Positions 8,457 to 14,532 of a stretch of DNA of 17,127 nucleotides are shown here, piece after piece (the first letter of the stretch is position 1; every line of letters starts with the position of its first letter). The position numbers and the translations under genes were made by a program. The notes under the pieces are model-generated. The model saw nothing but the letters and a program-made list of their open reading frames with translations, did not search any database and had not been told where the DNA came from. The stretch covers positions 1 through 17,127 of the forward strand of contig CAZBBB010000071.1 in the NCBI GenBank assembly GCA_964490005.1. The letters run 5' to 3'. The DNA comes from CAZBBB01 sp964490005 (GTDB taxonomy: Bacteria; Planctomycetota; B15-G4).

Positions 8457-9289
8457 CGCATCCGGAGGACGCGCTCGTCGAGCGGCTGTGCGCGTCGATC
8501 GCGCCGCTCGGGTCGGCGCTGGTGGCCTACTCGGGAGGCATCGACAGCACGCTGGTGCTCGCGCTCGCGGCGCGCGCTCTGGGTCGACGCGCGCTGGGAC
8601 TGAGCGCGGTCTCTCCGAGCGTGTCGCCCGCCGAGGCGCGGGCGGCGCGCGCCCTCGCCGAACGCCTCGGCATCGAGGTGCTGTTTCTCGAGACGCACGA
8701 GCTGTCGCGCCCCGGCTACGTGGCCAACGGCAGCGACCGCTGCTTCCACTGCAAGACCGAGCTGTATGCGGCCTGCCGCGAGGTGGCCCGGCAGCGCGGG
8801 CTGGCGGCGATCCTCAACGGCACGAACGCCGATGACCCGGGCGACTGGCGGCCGGGGCTGCGCGCCGCCGACGCGGCGGGCGTGATCTCGCCGCTGCTGG
8901 CGGCCGGCCTCGGCAAGCAGGCGGTGCGGACGCTGGCGCGCCGCCTCGATCTGCCCAACTGGGACAAGCCGGCGCTCGCGTGCCTGGCCTCGCGTCTGCC
9001 GTACGGCACGCGGGTGACGCCCGAGCGCCTCGCGGCGGTCGACGCCGTCGAGCGCTGGCTGCGCGCGCGCGGCTTCCGCGACGTGCGCGCCCGCCATCAC
9101 GGCGAGCTGGTGCGGCTGGAGGTCGAGGCCGAGCGCGTCCCCGAACTGGAGGCGCTGGCGGCGGGCGCCGAGCTGCCCGCGATCGTGCGCGCGGCGGGCT
9201 TCGAGCGACTGCTCGTCGAGCAGGAAGGCTACCGCTCGGGACGCCTGAACGACATGATCGGGAGCGACCCCGCGCGGAGCGCGCCGTGA
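8450..9289 (+). CDS. larE: LarE, ATP-dependent sulfur transferase of nickel-pincer cofactor synthesis
   Basis: A 279-residue cytoplasmic PP-loop ATP pyrophosphatase. LarE adenylates the carboxylates of P2CMN and replaces them with thiocarboxylates. Visible motifs are the PP-loop AYSGGIDST (26-34), RCFHCKTELY (97-106), NGTNADD (123-129) and the KPALACLASRLPYG block whose Cys178 matches the sacrificial sulfur-donor Cys176 of Lactobacillus LarE. I do not see the extra pair of cysteines near this site that marks the [4Fe-4S] type of LarE, so the single-cysteine sacrificial type is more likely. The GTG start at 8450 overlaps the end of larC and precedes the first helix by the expected few residues. 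The stop overlaps the next gene (GTGA). The client enzyme LarA is not in the window. Confidence 0.92.
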   Translation: MLTHPEDALVERLCASIAPLGSALVAYSGGIDSTLVLALAARALGRRALGLSAVSPSVSPAEARAARALAERLGIEVLFLETHELSRPGYVANGSDRCFHCKTELYAACREVARQRGLAAILNGTNADDPGDWRPGLRAADAAGVISPLLAAGLGKQAVRTLARRLDLPNWDKPALACLASRLPYGTRVTPERLAAVDAVERWLRARGFRDVRARHHGELVRLEVEAERVPELEALAAGAELPAIVRAAGFERLLVEQEGYRSGRLNDMIGSDPARSAP

Positions 9290-10182
9290 CCTCTCGCCTC
9301 TCTTCGGCCTCGCTGGCCTGGCTGCTGTTCGCGGCGCTGCCGGCGGGCGCGCAGGTGCTCGACCCGCGCGACGTGAAGGACCCGCGCGAGGTGGCCGACC
9401 CGCGCGACGCCGCCGATCCGCGCGCGACGACGGCCGACCCCCGCGAACCGCTCGCGGGCGGCAAGTTCCTCGACGCGCTGTGGGCGGCCGGCGACGAGGC
9501 GCGCCTGGCGGCCAGCCTGCGCGAGAACGCCTGGTCGGCCTTCGCGTACGTCGACGCGCAGACCGCGGCCTGGCTCGAGCTGGCCGACCGGCCCGACGCC
9601 GGCAGCGCGCCCGCGCAGGAGAAGCTGGCCGCGCTCGCGACCAAGGCTCGGCGCATCGCCGAACTCGCCGACGCCGCGCTGGGCGACACGCAGTTCTCGC
9701 TGCTCGTCGCCACGCGCCTGGCGTGGACGGCCGAGCAGCGCGCGGGCCACCGGCAGGCCCTCGCCGACCTGTCTTCCGGCCTGCAACTCGCCGCGGGGGC
9801 GCCGAGCGCCGACGGCCAGCGCGGCGCGCTGACGCCGCTCCGCAAGGCGCACGAGGCGCTGCGCGTGCTCGGCGAGAGCCACGGACAGGCGCGCGCCGCC
9901 GTCGCCATCGCGCGCATCCACTTCAACAACGGCGAGGACGCCGAGGCGCGCATGGCGGCGAGCGGCGCCGCGCCGGCGGCCCGCGCGGTCCGCGACCTCG
10001 ACCTCGTCTGGGACGCGCTCTCGCTGCAGTACGAGTCCTGCATGCGCTCGGGCCCGATCGCGCTGGCCGAGGAGGCGCTGCGCCACCAGTACCTGATCGC
10101 GCTCGACCTGCAGGACCAGGCCACGGCCGCGGAGGTGCTGCAGCAGCTCGTCGAGGTCGACAAGCTCCTGCGCCGCGACTGA
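9286..10182 (+). CDS. Exported protein of unknown function with DPR tandem repeats, coupled to larE
   Basis: I do not recognise a family. The 298-residue product starts with a signal peptide (hydrophobic residues about 8-20, likely cleavage after LPAGA at 22). Immediately after that comes a charged tandem repeat, DPRDVK-DPREVA-DPRDAA-DPRATTA-DPREP (residues 26-55). The rest (about 60-298) looks wholly alpha-helical, Ala/Leu/Glu-rich, with TPR-like periodicity but no confident TPR consensus, and only one cysteine. No transmembrane segment follows the signal, so a periplasmic location is inferred. The GTG start overlaps the larE stop codon (GTGA), so it is translated with the nickel-pincer genes; whether it serves that pathway, for instance with an exported LarA-like enzyme, is open. 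Confidence 0.75.
   Translation: MTSRLSSASLAWLLFAALPAGAQVLDPRDVKDPREVADPRDAADPRATTADPREPLAGGKFLDALWAAGDEARLAASLRENAWSAFAYVDAQTAAWLELADRPDAGSAPAQEKLAALATKARRIAELADAALGDTQFSLLVATRLAWTAEQRAGHRQALADLSSGLQLAAGAPSADGQRGALTPLRKAHEALRVLGESHGQARAAVAIARIHFNNGEDAEARMAASGAAPAARAVRDLDLVWDALSLQYESCMRSGPIALAEEALRHQYLIALDLQDQATAAEVLQQLVEVDKLLRRD
9361..9450 (+). repeat. In-frame 18-bp tandem repeat encoding DPR units
   Basis: Three consecutive 18-base units (9361, 9379, 9397) share the core GACCCGCGCGA. A fourth unit starting GATCCGCGCG is stretched to 21 bases and a fifth, degenerate unit starts GACCCCCGCGA at 9436. They encode the Asp-Pro-Arg repeat right behind the signal peptide. Confidence 0.8.
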
Positions 10183-10248
10183 CGCGGGAGGGCCGGGGCG
10201 GCCGCTGCACGCGGCGCTCACGGCGCGACGGACGCGCACCGCGGCGGT

Positions 10249-10254
10249 TACAAT
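10249..10254 (+). promoter_or_regulatory. Candidate -10 element of the UGA-containing gene
   Basis: TACAAT in the context GGTTACAATGCGCG is the best -10 match in the window. It lies 30 bases before the ATG at 10285 and is AT-rich in a very GC-rich surround. It places transcription start upstream of codon 1, supporting the longer reading of the gene across the in-frame UGA. Confidence 0.55.
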
Positions 10255-10272
10255 GCGCGCGACGAATCCCCC

Positions 10273-10278
10273 GGGGAG
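10273..10278 (+). promoter_or_regulatory. Ribosome binding site that fixes the start upstream of the in-frame UGA
   Basis: GGGGAG lies six bases before the ATG at 10285, a near-ideal Shine-Dalgarno site and one of the strongest in this window. The internal ATG at 10354, the only conventional start after the UGA, is preceded by CGACGCCTTC and has no such site. Confidence 0.7.
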
Positions 10279-10284
10279 CGCCGC

Positions 10285-10635
10285 ATGTCCCGCACGATCG
10301 ACTGGTACTACCACCGCAAGGGCTGAACCTCGTGCGACCGCGCCGACGCCTTCATGGCGCAGCGCGGTCTGACCGCCCGTGAGGTGGTCGATGCCCGCAA
10401 GACCAAGATCGGCAAGCCGCAGGTCGCGGCGCTGCTGCGCGGCAGCAGTCTGGTCGTCGCCAGCAAGGGCGCTCGCAGCGTCGATTTCAATCTGCGCAAG
10501 GACCCGCCCGTCGAGAAGCTGCTCTACGAGAACCTGATCGGGCCCACCGGCAACCTGCGCGCGCCCGCGCTGCGCCTGGGCAAGACGCTCGTCGTGGGCT
10601 TTCACGAAGAGCGCTGGAAGACGCTGCTCGGCTGA
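10285..10635 (+). CDS. Probable selenoprotein: ArsC/Spx-like thioredoxin-fold protein with in-frame UGA (Sec14)
   Basis: Reading UGA at 10324-10326 as selenocysteine gives a 116-residue cytoplasmic protein. It begins MSRTIDWYYHRKG, then U-T-S-C (Sec14, Cys17), exactly where ArsC/Spx-family thioredoxin folds put their CxxC redox motif after the first strand. The C-terminal GNLRAPALRLGKTLVVGF provides the cis-proline loop (Pro94) and last strands. All 13 codons before the UGA and nearly all after it end in G or C, as in neighbouring genes. A -10 box and a strong ribosome binding site precede the ATG, and a GC-rich stem-loop follows the UGA. Cys-containing relatives annotated as ArsC-family proteins, some as (seleno)proteins, are known to me by recall. 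A redox or reductase role is inferred; the substrate is unknown. Alternatives are a TGC-to-TGA mutation or sequencing error. No sel genes are in the window. Confidence 0.82.
10336..10369 (+). promoter_or_regulatory. Candidate bacterial SECIS stem-loop downstream of the in-frame UGA
   Basis: GACCGCGC (10336-10343) is exactly complementary to GCGCGGTC (10362-10369). Inside, CGCC (10347-10350) can pair with GGCG (10356-10359) around a UUCAU loop that begins 24 bases after the UGA. An alternative fold pairs GCGCC (10340-10344) with GGCGC (10356-10360), giving an 11-base apical loop that starts with G, 18 bases after the UGA. Both distances fit the window described for bacterial SECIS elements, and the second also has the favoured loop G. 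Chance hairpins are common at this GC content, so this supports but does not prove the call. Confidence 0.5.
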
Positions 10636-10673
10636 GGGGCCCTCGCGGCCGGGCGCCGCACCGGTCCCCGGGG

Positions 10674-11147
10674 TCAGGTCGTGGAGGCCCGCGACTCGGG
10701 CTTGCCGGAGGGCCGCGTGTCGCGGCCCGGCGAGCGCGTGACGGTCAGCTTGCCCACCGCCTTGACGTTGGCGCAGCGGTCGGCGAAGTACGGGATCACG
10801 AAACGCGCCGGCCCGCCGTCCTCGCGCGCCAGGGGCTGGCCGTCCTTCTCGTAGACGATCATGGCCGTGCGCCCGGTCTCGTGCAGCGGAAGCGTGGCCG
10901 AGAAGTTGCCGTCGGCCGACTCGACCGTGAGCCAGCCGGCGCCCGGCTCGGGCCCGACCAGATCGATGAGCTTGCGCAGGCGCACGCCCTTGCCGGCGAG
11001 CGTCTCGTCGACCAGGCCGACGTCCTCGACCTGATAGTCGGAATGCAGCTCGGCGAGGTCGAGCCGGCTGAAGGCCCGGGGGCGCAGGCACTCCCCCTCG
11101 ATCGAGAACAAGCCGTGGGGATTGCGGGCGGCCTGGCGATGCGTCAT
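10674..11147 (-). CDS. Small protein related to the sulfite-oxidase-type molybdopterin-binding domain
   Basis: A 157-residue protein with no signal peptide. Residues about 55-137 resemble the C-terminal part of the oxidoreductase molybdopterin-binding fold (sulfite oxidase/YedY family): VRLRKLIDLVG, SADGNFSATLPL, MIVYEKDGQPL, then GGPARFVIPYFADRCANVKAV. The full family domain is larger, with a molybdenum-ligating cysteine in its first half; here only Cys20 and Cys125 exist and neither sits in a recognisable ligand motif, so a cofactor-free or partial domain is possible. It reads towards the UGA-containing gene (38 bases between the stops) and diverges from iscR. A CACAAT box on its strand (11183-11178) may be its -10. 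Function is not assigned beyond domain similarity. Confidence 0.7.
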   Translation of the reverse strand: MTHRQAARNPHGLFSIEGECLRPRAFSRLDLAELHSDYQVEDVGLVDETLAGKGVRLRKLIDLVGPEPGAGWLTVESADGNFSATLPLHETGRTAMIVYEKDGQPLAREDGGPARFVIPYFADRCANVKAVGKLTVTRSPGRDTRPSGKPESRASTT

Positions 11148-11177
11148 GTCGGGTTCCGGGTACGCGGCGAGCGGCGC

Positions 11178-11183
11178 ATTGTG
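11178..11183 (-). promoter_or_regulatory. Candidate -10 element for the molybdopterin-domain gene
   Basis: Read on the minus strand the sequence is CACAAT followed by GCGCC, the same style as TACAAT-GCGCG before the UGA-containing gene. It lies 30 bases before the ATG at 11147, the same spacing as there. Confidence 0.35.
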
Positions 11184-11253
11184 GCAAACGCGCGCGCGAC
11201 GGACAGCCCGGAGGGCCTGCTGAGCGACGACTCAGAAGAATGGATGTAAATTC

Positions 11254-11297
11254 GTCCTCTTTTCGCTTCCGATAGAGGACTGATCTGCTACTCTAAT
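11254..11297 (+). promoter_or_regulatory. isc operon promoter/operator region with dyad, probable IscR site
   Basis: This is among the least GC-rich stretches of the window. GTCCTCT (11254-11260) and AGAGGAC (11274-11280) form a perfect 7-bp inverted repeat with a 13-base spacer. Overlapping it, bases 11272-11297 start ATAGAGGACTGAT and end TACTCTAAT, partly matching the E. coli type 1 IscR consensus half-sites (ATA..GACT and ..STAT). TACTCT (11289-11294) or TCTAAT (11292-11297) could be the -10. Repression by cluster-loaded IscR is inferred from the family and position. Confidence 0.5.
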
Positions 11298-11365
11298 CGC
11301 CCGCCGCGTGCTGAGGCCGCGGCGCCTCGGGTTCCTCCTCGTCGGGCGCACCGCCCCCTCGTCGC

Positions 11366-11800
11366 ATGATCAAGTTCAGCAAGATGGCCGACTACGGGGT
11401 GCTCCTGCTGGGGCACTTCGCCCGCCATCCCGAGGCGCTCGCGAGCAGCACCGAACTCGCCGAGACCTACCACATGCCCCGCACGGTCGTCTCCAACCTG
11501 CTCAAGGTGTTCTCGCGGGCGGGTCTGCTCGAGAGCCGTCGCGGCCTGTACGGCGGCTACCGCCTGGCGCGCCCCGCCGACCAGATCACGTTGCTGCAGG
11601 TGCTCTCCGCCATCGACGGGCCGGTGCAGCTCACCGAGTGCGCCGGCGACGAGTCCGAGCACGCCTGCGGCTACGAGGACGTCTGCCTCTCGCGCAGCCC
11701 CATGCGCGCCGTGCACCGCCGCGTCGTCGAGCTGCTCGACGCGATCTCGCTCACCGAACTCATGCGTACGCAGCCCCGCACCCGCGTCCCCCAGGCCTAG
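11366..11800 (+). CDS. iscR: IscR-type Rrf2 family iron-sulfur-sensing regulator
   Basis: A 144-residue transcription factor. The N-terminal winged helix (about 1-70) shows the Rrf2 signature MIKFSKMADYGVLLLGHFA and the recognition region MPRTVVSNLLKVFSRAGLLESRRG, followed by the wing GGYRLARP. Three cysteines, Cys92, Cys101 and Cys107, would bind the cluster, with spacing CX8CX5C. That differs from the CX5CX5C of E. coli IscR and recalls the Rrf2 regulators that sit at SUF operons of gammaproteobacteria. As first gene of the ISC operon it is expected to repress the operon when cluster supply is adequate. A dyad lies 69-112 bases upstream. The stop codon is two bases before iscS. The symbol rests on context plus family; sufR-like would be an alternative name. 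Confidence 0.88.
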   Translation: MIKFSKMADYGVLLLGHFARHPEALASSTELAETYHMPRTVVSNLLKVFSRAGLLESRRGLYGGYRLARPADQITLLQVLSAIDGPVQLTECAGDESEHACGYEDVCLSRSPMRAVHRRVVELLDAISLTELMRTQPRTRVPQA

Positions 11801-11802
11801 TC

Positions 11803-13035
11803 ATGACGAGCCCGAACGGCAAGCTGATCTACCTCGACAACAACGCCACGACCCCGCTCGATCCGCGGGTGCTCGAGGCGATGATGCCCTTCCTCACGAA
11901 CAAGTTCGGTAACGCCGCCAGCCGCAGCCACCGCTACGGCTGGGACGCCGAGGAGGCCGTCGAGCAGGCGCGCGGCCAGGTCGCCGATCTGCTCGGCTGC
12001 AGCGCCAAGGAGATCGTCTTCACCAGCGGCGCGACCGAGTCCGACAACCTGGCCGTCAAGGGCACGATCGAGATGCTGGCCGACAAGGGCCGGCACATCG
12101 TGACCTGCGAGACCGAGCACAAGGCCATCATCGACCCCTGCAAGTACCTGGAGAGCAAGGGGCTGGCCGACGTCACCTTCCTGCGGCCCGACAAGCACGG
12201 CCGCGTCTCGGTCGAGCAGGTGCGCGACGCGCTGCGCGACGACACGGTGCTCATCACGCTCATGGCGGCCAACAACGAGATCGGCACGCTGCACCCCATC
12301 GCCGAGATCGGCGCGCTCGCCAAGGAGCGCGGCATCTGGATGCACAGCGACGCCACGCAGGCGGTGGGCAAGGTGCCCTTCGACGTCGAGCAGCTGCAGA
12401 TCGACATGGCCAGCCTCTCGGGCCACAAGATCTACGGGCCCAAGGGCGTCGGCGCGCTCTACGTGCGGCGCCGCAATCCGCGCGTGCGCCTCGCGCCGAT
12501 CATCCACGGCGGCGGCCACGAGCGCGGCATGCGCTCGGGCACGCTCAACGTTCCCGGCATCGTCGGCCTGGGCGAGGCCGCGCGGCTGTGCAAGGCCGAC
12601 TTCGACCTCGATCGCGCGCGCATCGCCGCGCTGCGCGACCGGCTCGAGGCGAAGATCCGCGCCGAACTCGACCATGTCGAGCTGAACGGCGACCCGAGCT
12701 GGCGCCTGCCGACGACGCTCAACCTGTCCTTCGCCTACGTCGAGGGCGAGTCGCTCATCATGGGCGTGCCGAACGTGGCCGTCTCGTCGGGCTCGGCCTG
12801 CACCTCCGCCAGCCTCGAACCCAGCTACGTGCTGCGCGCGCTCGGCGTCGGCGACGAGCTGGCGCACTCCTCGATCCGCTTCAGCATCGGCCGCTTCACG
12901 ACCGAGCAGGACATCGACGAGGCCGCGGCGACGATCGTCGGCACGGTGCGCCGCCTGCGCGACATGTCCCCGCTCTACGAAATGGTCAAGGACGGCATCG
13001 ATCTCTCCACCGTCAAGTGGTCCGGCGGCCACTGA
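11803..13035 (+). CDS. iscS: IscS, cysteine desulfurase
   Basis: A 410-residue PLP enzyme that removes sulfur from cysteine as an enzyme persulfide and hands it to IscU (and, in many bacteria, to tRNA thiolation and other acceptors). It begins IYLDNNATTPLDPRV as group I desulfurases do. The PLP lysine is Lys209 in SLSGHKIYGPKG, and the persulfide cysteine is Cys333 in SSGSACTSASLEPS, the long-loop group I form typical of IscS and NifS. The C-terminus DLSTVKWSGGH resembles the IscU-docking tail of E. coli IscS. Its length is close to the E. coli protein. It directly follows iscR and has no clear ribosome binding site of its own, so it probably relies on coupling. If the UGA gene is a selenoprotein, IscS could also feed selenium to SelD; this is inference. 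Confidence 0.96.
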   Translation: MTSPNGKLIYLDNNATTPLDPRVLEAMMPFLTNKFGNAASRSHRYGWDAEEAVEQARGQVADLLGCSAKEIVFTSGATESDNLAVKGTIEMLADKGRHIVTCETEHKAIIDPCKYLESKGLADVTFLRPDKHGRVSVEQVRDALRDDTVLITLMAANNEIGTLHPIAEIGALAKERGIWMHSDATQAVGKVPFDVEQLQIDMASLSGHKIYGPKGVGALYVRRRNPRVRLAPIIHGGGHERGMRSGTLNVPGIVGLGEAARLCKADFDLDRARIAALRDRLEAKIRAELDHVELNGDPSWRLPTTLNLSFAYVEGESLIMGVPNVAVSSGSACTSASLEPSYVLRALGVGDELAHSSIRFSIGRFTTEQDIDEAAATIVGTVRRLRDMSPLYEMVKDGIDLSTVKWSGGH

Positions 13036-13086
13036 TTCCCGCCCCCCGCAACCCCGACACACCTCGCGCACTCCGGAGTCCCGCAG

Positions 13087-13515
13087 ATGGCTTACAGCGA
13101 CAAGGTCCTCGATCACTACGAACACCCGCGCAACGTCGGGTCGCTCGACAAGAACGACAAGCACGTCGGCACCGGCGTGGTCGGCGCGCCCGAGTGCGGC
13201 GACGTCATGAAGCTGCAGATCCGCGTCAACGACGAGGGCGTCATCGAGGACGCCAAGTTCAAGACCTTCGGCTGCGGCTCGGCCATCGCCAGCTCGAGCC
13301 TCGCCACCGAGTGGGTCAAGGGCAAGACGATCGACGAGGCGCTCAAGATCCGCAACGTCGACATCGTGCAGGAGCTGTCGCTCCCGCCGGTGAAGATCCA
13401 CTGTTCGGTGCTCGCCGAGGACGCCATCCGCGCCGCGCTCAACGACTACCGCACCAAGCAGGGCCAGGCCGCCGCCGAGGCGCCCGCGAGCGGCACGTCC
13501 GCCAAGCCCGCCTGA
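13087..13515 (+). CDS. iscU: IscU, iron-sulfur cluster assembly scaffold
   Basis: A 142-residue scaffold on which [2Fe-2S] clusters are built from IscS sulfur. The ligands are present: Cys37 and Asp39 in APECGDVMKL, Cys63 in FGCGSAIASSS, and His105-Cys106. The chaperone-recognition motif LPPVK at 99-103, bound by HscA in known systems, is intact. The core is strikingly similar to proteobacterial IscU, starting MAYSDKVLDHYEHPRNVG. After about residue 124 there is an Ala/Pro/Gly-rich low-complexity tail of roughly 18 residues that E. coli IscU lacks. GGAG eight bases before the ATG serves as ribosome binding site. It follows iscS by 51 bases. Confidence 0.96.
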   Translation: MAYSDKVLDHYEHPRNVGSLDKNDKHVGTGVVGAPECGDVMKLQIRVNDEGVIEDAKFKTFGCGSAIASSSLATEWVKGKTIDEALKIRNVDIVQELSLPPVKIHCSVLAEDAIRAALNDYRTKQGQAAAEAPASGTSAKPA

Positions 13516-13547
13516 GCGACGTGAGCGCGACCACCACGAGCCCGACG

Positions 13548-13913
13548 ATGAGCGAATCGACCACGAGCGCCGGCAACGAGACGGACATCGTCGTCACGGA
13601 GCGGGCCGTCAAGGAGTTCCGGCACATCCTCAAGGAGAAGGGGCTGCCCGAGGGCACGGCCATGCGGCTCTCCGTCAAGGGCGGCGGCTGCGCCGGCTTC
13701 GCCTACCAGATCGACCTCGACCGCAATCCCGCCGACGAGTTCGACATCGCCATGGAGTGGCACGGCCTGCCCGTGCACGTCGACATGAAGAGCGAGTTCT
13801 ACATGCACGGTTCGGTGATCGACTTCAACGACTCGCTCATGGACCGCGGCTTCACGTTCAAGAATCCCACCGCCAGCGGAACCTGCGGCTGCGGCGATTC
13901 CTTCTCGATCTGA
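13548..13913 (+). CDS. iscA: IscA, A-type iron-sulfur carrier (HesB family)
   Basis: A 121-residue A-type carrier that accepts clusters from IscU/HscA and delivers them to apo-proteins. The three invariant cysteines are Cys48 in VKGGGCAGFAY and Cys113/Cys115 in SGTCGCGDSF near the C-terminus. The core spans about residues 13-121 and ends as the family does. The N-terminus has a dozen extra Ser/Thr/Glu residues. A GTG at 13521, five bases after the iscU stop, would add nine more low-complexity residues; neither start has a strong ribosome binding site, so the start is uncertain. Selenocysteine-containing HesB-like proteins exist in other bacteria, but this copy has plain cysteines. Confidence 0.93.
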   Translation: MSESTTSAGNETDIVVTERAVKEFRHILKEKGLPEGTAMRLSVKGGGCAGFAYQIDLDRNPADEFDIAMEWHGLPVHVDMKSEFYMHGSVIDFNDSLMDRGFTFKNPTASGTCGCGDSFSI

Positions 13914-13932
13914 GCGCCCGGGCCCGCCGGTG

Positions 13933-14532
13933 ATGACGCTCCAGAACGCCTCCGCCTGTTCGTCCTGCGGCGAGCCGGCCCTGAGCACGCTGGCCTGCCT
14001 GGCCTGCGGCGCCGTGGAGGACGAGCGCGGCGAGGCCGATCACTTCGCGCGCCTCGGGCTGCCGCGCTCGCCGAGTCTCGACGCCGCCCTGCTCGAGCGA
14101 CGCTACCTGCAGCTCGCGCGCCGACTGCACCCCGACTTCCACGGCGGCGGCGCGCCGGACCTCGTCGCGCGCGTCAATCGGCACGCGGCGCTGCTCAACG
14201 AGGCGCGCGAGACGCTCGGCGACGACGACGCGCGCCGCGAGTACCTGCTCGAACTGCTGCGGCCCGGCGCCCTCGAGCGCCACAAGCAGCTCGCGCCCGC
14301 CTTCCTGATGGAGGCGCTCGAACTCAGCGAGCAGGCCGAGGGCGCGGCCGACGCCGCGCTGCGCGCGCGCCTGGACGCCGAGATCGACGCGCGCCGCGCG
14401 ACGCTGGCCGACGCGGCGCTCTGGACCGACCCCGACGCGGCGCGTCTCGCGACGCTGCTGCACGAACTGCGCGTCTTCCGCCGCATCCGGCGCGACGCGC
14501 TCGCCTCCGACGCACGGACCAAGCACCCATGA
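13933..14532 (+). CDS. hscB: HscB, J-domain co-chaperone with N-terminal tetracysteine motif
   Basis: A 199-residue co-chaperone that brings IscU to HscA and stimulates its ATPase. The J domain (about 36-105) carries the His66-Pro67-Asp68 motif in RRLHPDF. A helical C-terminal HSCB domain (about 125-190) for IscU binding follows. Unusually, the protein begins with Cys9-x2-Cys12 and Cys22-x2-Cys25, a tetracysteine (rubredoxin/zinc-knuckle-like) element. E. coli HscB lacks it, but human HSCB has a comparable N-terminal metal-binding motif before its J domain. GTG at 13930 directly before the ATG is an equivalent start. The end overlaps hscA by four bases (ATGA), fitting a matched chaperone pair. 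Confidence 0.92.
   Translation: MTLQNASACSSCGEPALSTLACLACGAVEDERGEADHFARLGLPRSPSLDAALLERRYLQLARRLHPDFHGGGAPDLVARVNRHAALLNEARETLGDDDARREYLLELLRPGALERHKQLAPAFLMEALELSEQAEGAADAALRARLDAEIDARRATLADAALWTDPDAARLATLLHELRVFRRIRRDALASDARTKHP

Noticed and set aside
10324..10326. Global reassignment of UGA to an amino acid as the explanation of the in-frame UGA
   Set aside because: Most genes here (dehydrogenase, cytochrome, larB, larC, larE, iscS, iscU, iscA and others) end in TGA at family-appropriate positions, so UGA works as a normal stop codon.
10354..10635. A conventional 93-residue gene starting at the internal ATG after the UGA
   Set aside because: No ribosome binding site precedes this ATG, and the product would lack the first strand and redox motif of the fold. 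The promoter and Shine-Dalgarno site lie before the upstream ATG instead. It remains the fallback if the genome has no Sec machinery.
10636..10673. Possible intrinsic terminator between the convergent UGA gene and molybdopterin-domain gene
   Set aside because: Only a 5-bp stem (GCGGC/GCCGC at 10645-10659) and weak outer pairing are visible, and there is no T-run on either strand.
13548..13913. IscA/HesB gene as a second selenoprotein, since HesB-like selenoproteins exist
   Set aside because: All three conserved positions are encoded by ordinary cysteine codons and there is no in-frame UGA within the family-defined length.
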